The notes below the pieces were generated by a model. The model was not told the origin of the DNA. It ran no database searches and saw only the letters and a list, made by a program, of their open reading frames with translations. DNA of 5,301 nucleotides, from the NCBI GenBank assembly GCA_903928045.1, contig CAIYPH010000259.1, positions 1 through 5,301 of the forward strand, given 5' to 3'. Shown piece after piece: positions 1-5,301 of the stretch (position 1 is its first letter; every line of letters starts with the position of its first letter). This stretch comes from an uncultured Rhodospirillales bacterium. Its GTDB lineage: Bacteria; Pseudomonadota; Alphaproteobacteria; Acetobacterales; Acetobacteraceae. The position numbers and the translations under genes are program-made.

Positions 1-824
1 GCCTCGACCTTGGCCCGTCCGGCATCGTTCAGCAAATGCGGCTGGGCGAGCAGGGCAGCGACATGCTGGCGCAGCACCGTCATGTAGATCTGTCGGCCGC
101 GGCGGAAGGCGGCCACGGCCCGCCGCTTCATGGTGTGATGCGCGCCGATCATATTGGCGCCGTGCTGGCGGTAGAGCATGGTCGCGGTGTCATCGGTGAG
201 CAGGCGCCCACCGGCGGCGGTGACTACGATGTAGCACCACCAATCATGCACGCTGGCGGGCGGCGGATGGCTCGCCGCGACCAAGCCCACCGCGCGCTGA
301 TTGAGCAGGACGGTGCAGCCGGTGGTGACGTTCTGGGTCAGCGCGGCGGGGAAGCGCGTGGAGCGCAGCACCGGTTGGGACATCCCGATGGGGTTGAGGT
401 CCTCGTCGACCAGGTTCTGCCGGGCGCAGTACATCGCGGGAATCGCGTTGCCGAGCGCGCGCAACGCGTCAACGCCCCGCTGCAGCTTTTCGGGCAGCCA
501 GACGTCGTCCTGATCCATGAAGGCGATAAGGTCGCTGTGGGCGAGACGGTCGCGCACCGCGCCGAGCATGGCGAGGTAGCTGCCGGGCGCATGGAGACGC
601 TTATCGACCAGTTGCACACGCACGCAACGGCCCTGCCCGGCGGTGCGGGTGAATTCCTCCATGATCGCGATACTGGCGTCGCTCGAGTCATCATCGCGCC
701 AGTACAGCGTCCATTCCTCGAAGGTCTGCGCGAGCAGGCTTTCGAGCTGGGCCGGCAGGAAACGCTCGCCGTTATAGGTGGAGAGCAGGATCGCCACACG
801 ATTTTCGGGGAGAATCTGCAACAT
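1..824 (-). CDS. Family 2 glycosyltransferase, rhamnosyltransferase-like (3' end beyond window)
   Basis: This gene starts at the ATG at 824-822 and stays open for 274 codons to the left edge, so its C-terminus is missing. It begins with a GT-A nucleotide-sugar binding segment, VAILLSTYNGERFLPAQLES (residues 10-29), followed by the acidic stretch RDDDSSD (43-49). The metal and sugar-nucleotide motif MDQDDVW is at 103-109. Further on are NVTTGCT (165-171), HDWW (193-196) and YRQHGANMIG (218-227), features I associate with rhamnosyltransferase-type GT2 proteins of O-antigen loci. The protein should act at the cytoplasmic face of the inner membrane, moving an activated sugar onto a growing glycan; no membrane segment is visible in the part present. 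An in-frame TAG at 863-861 and no other start codon in between fix the start, although no clear ribosome site precedes it. It follows rmlD by 41 nt, so rhamnose is a reasonable donor sugar, but donor and acceptor are inferred. Fold assignment is firm. Confidence 0.9.
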   Translation of the reverse strand, partial: MLQILPENRVAILLSTYNGERFLPAQLESLLAQTFEEWTLYWRDDDSSDASIAIMEEFTRTAGQGRCVRVQLVDKRLHAPGSYLAMLGAVRDRLAHSDLIAFMDQDDVWLPEKLQRGVDALRALGNAIPAMYCARQNLVDEDLNPIGMSQPVLRSTRFPAALTQNVTTGCTVLLNQRAVGLVAASHPPPASVHDWWCYIVVTAAGGRLLTDDTATMLYRQHGANMIGAHHTMKRRAVAAFRRGRQIYMTVLRQHVAALLAQPHLLNDAGRAKVE

Positions 825-865
825 GGTTAAAAATGCTACACCGATTCCCGCGTGACGTCGCTATT
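825..865 (-). promoter_or_regulatory. AT-rich rmlD-glycosyltransferase junction with possible weak promoter
   Basis: The 41-bp gap and its edges are AT-rich against a GC-rich background. TAAAAT (868-863, minus strand) matches five of six -10 positions, but there is no -35 box at the right distance. GTTAAAA (826-832) and TTTTAAC (864-870) are inverted copies 31 bases apart that bracket the gap. The glycosyltransferase lacks a clear ribosome site here. A minor internal promoter is possible but unproven; read-through from rmlD is the simpler view. Confidence 0.25.
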
Positions 866-1762
866 TTAACGTGTAACGAACAATTCCGTGATCGTCCGCG
901 CCACCGAGATCCGCCAGTCCGGCAGAGCGACGCCGAACACCCGGCCGAGCTTCATGCTATCGAGCCGGCTGTCGGGCGGGCGGCGCACGGGGGTGGGCCA
1001 GTCCGCGGTGGCAATCGGGGTCACACTGGGCAGCGGCCGGCCGTGCTTTGCGGCCTCGGCGAAGACGGCGGTGGCGAGCCCGTGCCAGGTGGTCGCCCCG
1101 CTGCCGGCGGCGTGATATATGCCGCGGTAGTAATCCTGCCAGCCGCTGGCGGCGAAGCGGTTGACGATACGCAGGATGGCGGCCGCGAGATCACCGGCCG
1201 CGGTGGGGCAGCCGTGCTGGTCGGCCACCACGCGCAGGGTGTTCGTCTTGGTGGCGGCGTTCAACATGGTCAGCACGAAGTTCCTGCCCGTCGCGCTGTA
1301 AACCCAGGAGGTGCGCAGGATCACCGCGCGGGCGACGGTTGCCAGCACCGCCGCCTCGCCGGCGAGTTTGCTCGCGCCGTAGACGCCGGTGGGGTTGGTG
1401 GCGTCAGTCTCGACATAGGGGGACCCCTTGTCGCCGTCATAGACATAGTCGGTCGAGACATGGATCAGCGGGATGCCGGAAGCGGCGGCATATTCGGCGA
1501 GCAGACGCGGCCCGTCGCGGTTGGCGCGATAGGCCGCCTCGACATCGCTCTCGGCCTTGTCGACCGCGGTATAGGCGGCGGCGTTGATGATGAGCGATGG
1601 CGCTGTGGCGCGCAGGAAGGCGGGGATGGCGTCCAGCCGGTCGAAATCGAAATCCGGACGCCCCGCCAGCACCAGGTTGCGCGACCCGGCACGGGCCATC
1701 AGCGCGGTGGCGAGTTGGCCGGAGCCGCCGGTGACCAGGATGGGGCCGGCGTTCAATACCAC
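866..1762 (-). CDS. rmlD: dTDP-4-dehydrorhamnose reductase RmlD
   Basis: RmlD carries out the last step of dTDP-L-rhamnose synthesis, the NAD(P)H-dependent reduction of dTDP-4-keto-L-rhamnose in the cytoplasm. With the GTG start at 1762 it has 298 residues, normal for the family. It is an extended short-chain dehydrogenase: nucleotide-binding loop TGGSGQLA (11-18), NAAAYTAVDKAE (60-71), STDYVYDG (103-110), the catalytic YGASK pair Tyr128/Lys132, then DQHGCPT (181-187) and a C-terminal substrate segment RRPPDSRLD (260-268). The loop ends in Ala where a third Gly is usual. I chose GTG 1762 because GGAG lies at 1774-1771, eight bases upstream. An earlier GTG at 1771 (301 residues) overlaps that site, and a TTG at 1756 is also possible. 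The start lies inside the end of rmlC, which suggests translational coupling. Identification is firm; only the exact start is open. Confidence 0.96.
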   Translation of the reverse strand: MVLNAGPILVTGGSGQLATALMARAGSRNLVLAGRPDFDFDRLDAIPAFLRATAPSLIINAAAYTAVDKAESDVEAAYRANRDGPRLLAEYAAASGIPLIHVSTDYVYDGDKGSPYVETDATNPTGVYGASKLAGEAAVLATVARAVILRTSWVYSATGRNFVLTMLNAATKTNTLRVVADQHGCPTAAGDLAAAILRIVNRFAASGWQDYYRGIYHAAGSGATTWHGLATAVFAEAAKHGRPLPSVTPIATADWPTPVRRPPDSRLDSMKLGRVFGVALPDWRISVARTITELFVTR

Positions 1763-2307
1763 GGATCGCACTCCGCGAGGCGCGGCAGCTTGGCATCCTT
1801 GTCGGAGACCAGCACTTCGGCGGGATCGACCGGCCAGGGGAGCGCGAGATCAGGGTCGTTCCAGGTCACGCCGCGCTCGGCCTTGGTATCGTAATAGCCG
1901 CCGGTCACTTTGTACTGCACCTCGGTATCCGGCTCGAGGGTGACGAAGCCGTGCAGGAACCCGACAGGCACCCAGAGCTGCGACCAGTTCTCGGCCGAGA
2001 GCACGGCGGCGACATGCTTGCCGAAGGTGGGTGAACCGCGCCGCGCATCGACCGCGACATCCCAGATCGACCCTTTGAGCACCCGCACCAACTTACCTTG
2101 GGCTGAGTCACCGATCTGGCAGTGCAGGCCGCGCAACGTGCCGCGCTTTTCGGACAACGAGTGGTTGTCCTGGATGAAGGGCCCAGGGATGCCGGCGGCG
2201 GCGAAACGGGCCTGGTTCCAGGTCTCGGAGAAGAAACCGCGCTTGTCACCGAAGCGCTGAGGGGTGACGAGGATGACCTCGGGGATGGCGAGCGGTTCGA
2301 CCTTCAT
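1753..2307 (-). CDS. rmlC: dTDP-4-dehydrorhamnose 3,5-epimerase RmlC
   Basis: RmlC inverts carbons 3 and 5 of dTDP-4-keto-6-deoxy-D-glucose to give dTDP-4-keto-L-rhamnose. The 184-residue cupin is full length. Visible family signatures are DKRGFFSETW (21-30), QDNHS (46-50), TLRGLH with the catalytic base His62, GKLVRVLKG (71-79), WDVAVDAR.GSPTFGK (82-97), WVPVGFLHGF (112-121) and VQYKVTGGYY with Tyr132, the expected general acid. ERGVTWNDPD lies at 144-153, and Asp169 sits where the Asp of the His-Asp dyad is expected. GFLHGF has Leu where Ala is more usual. The ATG start lies 9 nt after the rmlA stop, with a weak AGG eight bases upstream. The stop (TGA 1755-1753) falls inside the start region of rmlD. 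It is the third gene of the B-A-C-D run. Firm. Confidence 0.97.
   Translation of the reverse strand: MKVEPLAIPEVILVTPQRFGDKRGFFSETWNQARFAAAGIPGPFIQDNHSLSEKRGTLRGLHCQIGDSAQGKLVRVLKGSIWDVAVDARRGSPTFGKHVAAVLSAENWSQLWVPVGFLHGFVTLEPDTEVQYKVTGGYYDTKAERGVTWNDPDLALPWPVDPAEVLVSDKDAKLPRLAECDPWY
1771..1774 (-). promoter_or_regulatory. Ribosome binding site of rmlD, inside rmlC
   Basis: GGAG on the minus strand lies within the last codons of rmlC, eight bases before GTG 1762. It favours that start over GTG 1771, which overlaps the site, and TTG 1756, which would leave 14 bases of spacing. Confidence 0.6.
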
Positions 2308-2316
2308 GACATCAAC

Positions 2317-3192
2317 CTATTGGTGTTCGCCATTGGCGAGCATGGTGAGCAGCCGGCCCAGCTCGGTCTTGCCCAGCGCGGCGGCCTGGGTGCGCAGTTG
2401 GTCGGCATCGATCCAGCCCATGCGGAAGGCGACCTCCTCCGGGCAGCCGACCAGCATCCCCTGGCGAGACTGGATGGTCTGCACGAATGTGCCGGCCTGG
2501 ATCAGACTGTCGGGCGTGCCGGCATCGAGCCAGGCGCAGCCGCGGCCGAGGCGCTCCACGTTGAGTTCGCCCATCTCCATATACATGCGGTTGAGATCGG
2601 TGATCTCGAGCTCGCCACGGGCGGAGGGCTTCACTTTGCGGGCGAGTTCGGTGACGCGGGCATCGTAGAAATACAGCCCGATCACCGCCCAGTTGGACTT
2701 CGGATTGGCCGGCTTTTCGACAATTTCGAGCGCCTTGCCGTCGGCATCCATGCTCACCACGCCGTACCGCTCGGGGTCGCGCACATGGTAGGCGAAAACG
2801 GTGGCGCCGGAGGGGCGCTTGGCGGCGGCCTGGAAGACGCGGGAGAGATGGTCGCCGAAAATCAAATTGTCACCGAGCACAAGGGCGCAGGGTTCGCCGT
2901 TGATCCACTCCGCGGCGATATGAAAGGCCTGGGCCAGCCCGTCCGGGCTCGGCTGCTCGGCATAGCTGATGCGGCAGCCAAGGCGGGAGCCGTCGCCGAG
3001 CAGGCGCTTGAACTGCGGCAGATCGGTCGGTGTCGAGATCACCATGATGTCGCGGATGCCGGCCAGCATCAGCACGGTGAGCGGGTAATAGACCATCGGC
3101 TTGTCGTAGACCGGCAGGAGTTGCTTGGAACTCGCGATGGTCATCGGATGCAGCCGCGTGCCGGAGCCGCCGGCGAGGAGAATGCCCTTCAT
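2317..3192 (-). CDS. rmlA: Glucose-1-phosphate thymidylyltransferase RmlA
   Basis: RmlA makes dTDP-glucose and pyrophosphate from glucose-1-phosphate and dTTP, the committed step of the rhamnose route and usually the point of feedback inhibition by dTDP-rhamnose. The 291-residue protein is the usual length. It opens with the nucleotide-binding loop [13 protein letters not shown] (6-18), followed by [12 protein letters not shown] (22-33), which contains the catalytic Lys23 region. [12 protein letters not shown] is at 79-90, LGDN with the metal ligand Asp108 at 106-109, and [20 protein letters not shown] at 158-177, with Glu159 and Lys160 for sugar contact. [12 protein letters not shown] (193-204) and [10 protein letters not shown] with the second metal ligand Asp223 (221-230) complete the set, so it should be active. 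The ATG follows the rmlB stop by only 3 nt and has just a weak AAGG eleven bases upstream, so translation probably depends on coupling to rmlB. Confidence 0.97.
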   Translation of the reverse strand: MKGILLAGGSGTRLHPMTIASSKQLLPVYDKPMVYYPLTVLMLAGIRDIMVISTPTDLPQFKRLLGDGSRLGCRISYAEQPSPDGLAQAFHIAAEWINGEPCALVLGDNLIFGDHLSRVFQAAAKRPSGATVFAYHVRDPERYGVVSMDADGKALEIVEKPANPKSNWAVIGLYFYDARVTELARKVKPSARGELEITDLNRMYMEMGELNVERLGRGCAWLDAGTPDSLIQAGTFVQTIQSRQGMLVGCPEEVAFRMGWIDADQLRTQAAALGKTELGRLLTMLANGEHQ

Positions 3193-3195
3193 GGA

Positions 3196-4257
3196 CTAAG
3201 CCGCCTTCGTCGTGCCGAGCCGCTGGCCGGAATAGCGGGCGGCACGGATGCCCTCCCACCAGGCGCGGTTGGCGATGTACCAGTCGATCGTCTTGCCAAG
3301 CCCGGTCTCGAAATCATTCGGCGCCGTCCAGGCCAGGGCCTGCTCAGCGCGCGAGGGGTCGATCTCGTAGCGGAAATCATGGCCGGGCCGGTCGGTCACG
3401 AAGGTGATCAGCCGCTCGCGCGGGCCCGCGGGGTCGGGGATGCGGGCATCGAGCGCGGCGCAGATCGCCTTGACCACCTGCAGATTGGTGCGCGGCTGGC
3501 GGGCGCCGATGGCGTAGGTGGCGCCAACCTGGCCCTGCTCCACCACCTTCAGCAGCGCCTCGGCATGGTCATCCACATAGAGCCAATCGCGCATGTTGGA
3601 GCCGTCGCCATAAACCGGGAGCGGCTTGCCCTCCAGTGCGTTCAGCGTCACCAGCGGGATCAGCTTCTCGGGGAATTGCCACAGCCCGTAGTTGTTGACC
3701 GTGTTGGAGACCAGGGTGGGCAGCCCGTAAGTGTGGTTCCAGGCCCGCACGAGATGGTCCGACGCCGCCTTGCTCGCGGAGTACGGGCTGCGCGGATCGT
3801 AGGGCGTCTCCTCGGTGAAGGGCGCATCGCCGACATGCAGCGCGCCGAACACCTCGTCGGTGGAGATGTGATGAAAGCGGAAGGCGGCCTTGCGATCCGC
3901 CGGCAGGGCCGCCCAATATTCCTTGGCAGCATCGAGCAGTGTGTAGGTGCCGACAATATTGGTGTGGATGAAGGCGCCCGGCCCGTCGATCGAGCGATCG
4001 ACATGGCTCTCGGCGGCGAGATGCATCACCACGTCCGGCTGATGGGTCGCGAAGACTTCGCGCATCGCGGCGTGATCGGCGATATCGGCCTTCACCAGCG
4101 TGTGGCGCGGGCTGGTGCGCGCGGCCTCCAGCGCATCCTCGGAGGCGGCGTAGGTCATCTTGTCGACGTTGACGATGGTATGATCGCTTGCACGCATCGC
4201 ATGGCGGATGACCGCGGAGCCAATGAACCCGCAACCGCCGGTCAGTAGTATTCGCAT
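3196..4257 (-). CDS. rmlB: dTDP-glucose 4,6-dehydratase RmlB
   Basis: RmlB converts dTDP-glucose to dTDP-4-keto-6-deoxy-D-glucose with bound NAD. The 353-residue protein, started at ATG 4257, has the normal length. It begins directly with the Rossmann loop [13 protein letters not shown] (1-13). Then come VDKMTYA (31-37), [14 protein letters not shown] (80-93), the catalytic ISTDEVFG with Thr133-Asp134-Glu135, and [14 protein letters not shown] with Tyr159 and Lys163. [20 protein letters not shown] (217-236) and [12 protein letters not shown] (286-297) complete the family pattern. [14 protein letters not shown] (188-201) has Leu-Trp where Pro-Tyr is usual. A longer frame reaching 4353 adds 32 residues with no family resemblance. 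The 4257 start is preceded by GAGG five bases upstream and puts the binding loop at the very N-terminus, as expected. It is the first gene of the operon, so the promoter should lie in the 4258-4476 gap. Confidence 0.97.
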   Translation of the reverse strand: MRILLTGGCGFIGSAVIRHAMRASDHTIVNVDKMTYAASEDALEAARTSPRHTLVKADIADHAAMREVFATHQPDVVMHLAAESHVDRSIDGPGAFIHTNIVGTYTLLDAAKEYWAALPADRKAAFRFHHISTDEVFGALHVGDAPFTEETPYDPRSPYSASKAASDHLVRAWNHTYGLPTLVSNTVNNYGLWQFPEKLIPLVTLNALEGKPLPVYGDGSNMRDWLYVDDHAEALLKVVEQGQVGATYAIGARQPRTNLQVVKAICAALDARIPDPAGPRERLITFVTDRPGHDFRYEIDPSRAEQALAWTAPNDFETGLGKTIDWYIANRAWWEGIRAARYSGQRLGTTKAA

Positions 4258-4262
4258 CTCAA

Positions 4263-4266
4263 CCTC
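4263..4266 (-). promoter_or_regulatory. Ribosome binding site of rmlB
   Basis: GAGG on the minus strand lies five bases before ATG 4257. It decides that start over the longer frame beginning at 4353. Confidence 0.7.
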
Positions 4267-4419
4267 ATTCCCGATCGTTTGGCGCAGGCCGCAAAATGGC
4301 AGCGCGGCGCGGCCAGGGCAATCCTGATGCGCTGACGGCCCTGTCCGCGTCAATCACATTGTCTCGATTTCACTAAGTAACAATTAACCATCGCACCAGG
4401 GCGTGGCGCGACGCGGCGA

Positions 4420-4441
4420 CAGCGGCTATCCAGGGCCGCTG
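4420..4441 (+). other. Hairpin in the acyltransferase leader
   Basis: CAGCGGC at 4420-4426 and GCCGCTG at 4435-4441 form a perfect 7-bp GC-rich stem with an 8-base loop, ending 35 bases before the acyltransferase ATG. After one A-C mismatch, two more G-C type pairs and a G-T pair could extend it. There is no T run after it on either strand, so it is not a typical intrinsic terminator. It could fold in the leader RNA if transcription starts in the AT-rich island upstream. In GC-rich DNA such a stem can arise by chance. Confidence 0.35.
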
Positions 4442-4466
4442 CCGTACCGCGCCGGCCAAGGAACGT

Positions 4467-4473
4467 GGAGGGG
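4467..4473 (+). promoter_or_regulatory. Ribosome binding site of the acyltransferase
   Basis: GGAGGGG is a strong Shine-Dalgarno sequence with its GGAG core six bases before ATG 4477. It shows that ATG, rather than the in-frame GTG at 4465 which overlaps the site, is the start. Confidence 0.8.
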
Positions 4474-4476
4474 AAC

Positions 4477-5280
4477 ATGCTGGAATCGCTCGTACCGACC
4501 ACCGAAGCCTTGCTGGAAGGCTGGTTGCGGCCGGAAATCACCGATCTTGACCGCGCCGAGATCAACGAGCGGGACTACGTGATCCTGCCCGCCGACGACC
4601 CTCAGCTCCGCCATCTCGGGATCGAAGTCATCGCCGGGGACCCGATCATCCTGGTCACCGCCCCCAATCGGCCGCTCGGCCATGTCCGCGTTGCGTCCAC
4701 GGGCCACAATAATGTGATTGCCATCGACAACCGGGATTGGCGAGGCAGCTGCAACGCCTCGCTGCGCATGCCCAGTTCGGATTGCCTGATCATCATGAAC
4801 GACATCGCCGACGGCTACGTCCAATTGTCGGAGGTCCTGCTCCGGTCGGACAACCAGCTGCTGTTCTGGGGCCAGGGCGCAACCGCGGTCGGGCTGTCAA
4901 TCGAGCTCGATGGTGACGGGCGGAGCTGCGTGATCGGCGACGATGCCCTGATCTCCAACGACGTCTGGATCCGCAACTACGATATGCACGCCATCCACGA
5001 CCTTGCATCCGGCGCGCAGATCAACCGCCCGGCCTGCGACACCGTGATCGAGCGGCATGTCTGGCTCGGGCAGGATGCGCTGCTGCTGAACTGCGAGCTG
5101 ATCGGCATGGGCAGCATCATCGGGGCGCGCGCCTTGGTGAAAGGCACCGTGCCCCGCGCATGCGCCGCCGCCGGTATTCCCGCCCGTGTGCTACGGGAGG
5201 GAGTCAGCTGGGGGCGCAATGGCAATGGCATGACCGAGGCCGAACGCCAGTCAATCGGGGTCAATCGCATCGGGATATGA
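4477..5280 (+). CDS. Hexapeptide-repeat (left-handed beta-helix) acyltransferase, probable polysaccharide O-acetyltransferase
   Basis: This 267-residue protein is probably a cytoplasmic acetyl-CoA-dependent O-acetyltransferase acting on a sugar of the locus glycan. About 100 N-terminal residues carry no motif I recognise. From about residue 103 the chain shows irregular hexapeptide-like turns typical of a left-handed beta-helix. IGDDALISNDVWIRNYDMHAIHD (153-175) matches the family pattern in which a conserved His precedes an Ile; here it is His171, the likely catalytic base. GAQINRP (179-185), ERHVWLGQDALLLNCELIGMGSIIG (192-216) with further turns, and the C-terminal cap AAAGIPARVLREGVSW (230-245) follow. 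That cap is the usual acetyl-CoA side motif of WbbJ-type and NodL-type enzymes. It has its own strong ribosome site and is divergent from the rhamnose operon. The exact acceptor and acyl group cannot be read from sequence; serine acetyltransferase-like activity seems less likely given the context. Confidence 0.85.
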   Translation: MLESLVPTTEALLEGWLRPEITDLDRAEINERDYVILPADDPQLRHLGIEVIAGDPIILVTAPNRPLGHVRVASTGHNNVIAIDNRDWRGSCNASLRMPSSDCLIIMNDIADGYVQLSEVLLRSDNQLLFWGQGATAVGLSIELDGDGRSCVIGDDALISNDVWIRNYDMHAIHDLASGAQINRPACDTVIERHVWLGQDALLLNCELIGMGSIIGARALVKGTVPRACAAAGIPARVLREGVSWGRNGNGMTEAERQSIGVNRIGI

Positions 5281-5283
5281 CAT

Positions 5284-5301
5284 ATGACGGAAGATTTACA
5301 C
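5284..5301 (+). CDS. Start of a further gene, cut by the right edge
   Basis: An ATG three bases after the acyltransferase stop opens a frame reading MTEDLH before the window ends. The close spacing suggests an operon with the acyltransferase. Only a weak GGGA lies upstream, within the last codons of that gene. Six codons are too few to identify a product. Confidence 0.4.

Larger units (their letters stand above)
4258..4476. promoter_or_regulatory. Divergent intergenic region between rmlB and the acyltransferase
   Basis: This 219-bp gap separates two genes that point away from each other, so it must hold promoters for both. It is GC-rich apart from an AT-rich island at about 4350-4390, the likely core promoter zone. 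On the plus strand TTGTCT (4359-4364) is followed after 17 bases by AATTAA (4382-4387), which matches only three of six positions of a sigma-70 -10 box. On the minus strand TTGTTA (4383-4378) is followed after 16 bases by a similarly weak CAATGT. Neither is convincing alone; the location is the stronger argument. A short repeat CAGGGC (4314-4319) / GCCCTG (4338-4343) may be chance. No operator for a known regulator family was recognised. Confidence 0.5.

Noticed and set aside
338..799. 153-codon minus-strand frame over the glycosyltransferase
   Set aside because: It is an alternate frame of the same strand, rich in Arg, Ser and Pro, without GT2 motifs. The real gene uses a different frame starting at 824.
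36..830. 264-codon open frame on the plus strand over the glycosyltransferase
   Set aside because: The minus strand has a continuous GT2 protein with ordered motifs across the whole interval; the plus frame has none.
833..1894. 353-codon open frame on the plus strand, antisense to rmlD and part of rmlC
   Set aside because: It has low-complexity Gly/Ala/Arg composition and no family resemblance, while the opposite strand encodes a complete RmlD.
2122..4248. 708-codon open frame on the plus strand, antisense to rmlC, rmlA and rmlB
   Set aside because: It lies opposite three clearly recognised enzymes. Its translation is Gly/Ala/Arg/His-rich with no domain, as expected of the complement of GC-rich codons.
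4258..4353. N-terminal extension of RmlB by 32 residues
   Set aside because: The extension has no family similarity. A ribosome site and the Rossmann loop point to ATG 4257.
4420..4441. Hairpin as an intrinsic terminator
   Set aside because: No T run follows on either strand, and no gene ends here; both flanking genes start from this gap.
4426..4824. 132-codon minus-strand frame opposite the acyltransferase start
   Set aside because: It is antisense to a gene with a strong ribosome site and recognisable fold, and its product has no recognisable motif.
1..5301. CRISPR array, insertion sequence, tRNA or rRNA
   Set aside because: No regularly spaced repeats, transposase motifs, terminal inverted repeats or RNA-gene signatures were seen on reading both strands.

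Overview
The window is GC-rich, with AT-rich bases confined to short intergenic patches, and its proteins look proteobacterial. I infer an alphaproteobacterium, possibly of the Acetobacteraceae or a relative. That placement rests only on overall protein character and base composition and is weak.

The window is part of a surface-polysaccharide locus (O-antigen or exopolysaccharide). On the minus strand, read from about 4257 down to 1, is a tight gene run: rmlB (dTDP-glucose 4,6-dehydratase), rmlA (glucose-1-phosphate thymidylyltransferase), rmlC (dTDP-4-keto-6-deoxyglucose 3,5-epimerase), rmlD (dTDP-4-keto-rhamnose reductase), then a family 2 glycosyltransferase cut by the left edge. Spacings are 3 nt, 9 nt, a 10-nt overlap and 41 nt, which suggests one operon. 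Together RmlA, B, C and D turn glucose-1-phosphate and dTTP into dTDP-L-rhamnose. The glycosyltransferase downstream is a natural candidate to use that or another activated sugar.

On the plus strand, divergent from rmlB, lies a 267-residue left-handed beta-helix (hexapeptide repeat) acyltransferase at 4477-5280. It probably O-acetylates a sugar of the same polymer. Three bases after its stop, a new reading frame begins (ATG at 5284) and runs off the right edge after six codons. The 219-bp gap between rmlB and the acyltransferase holds an AT-rich island (about 4350-4390) that probably carries divergent promoters, and a 7-bp hairpin in the acyltransferase leader.

I found no RNA gene, CRISPR array, insertion sequence or attachment site, and nothing that amounts to a new biological system. 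The points worth a second look are small: start choice and overlap at rmlC/rmlD, a few substitutions in otherwise conserved motifs, the AT-rich junction before the glycosyltransferase, and the leader hairpin.
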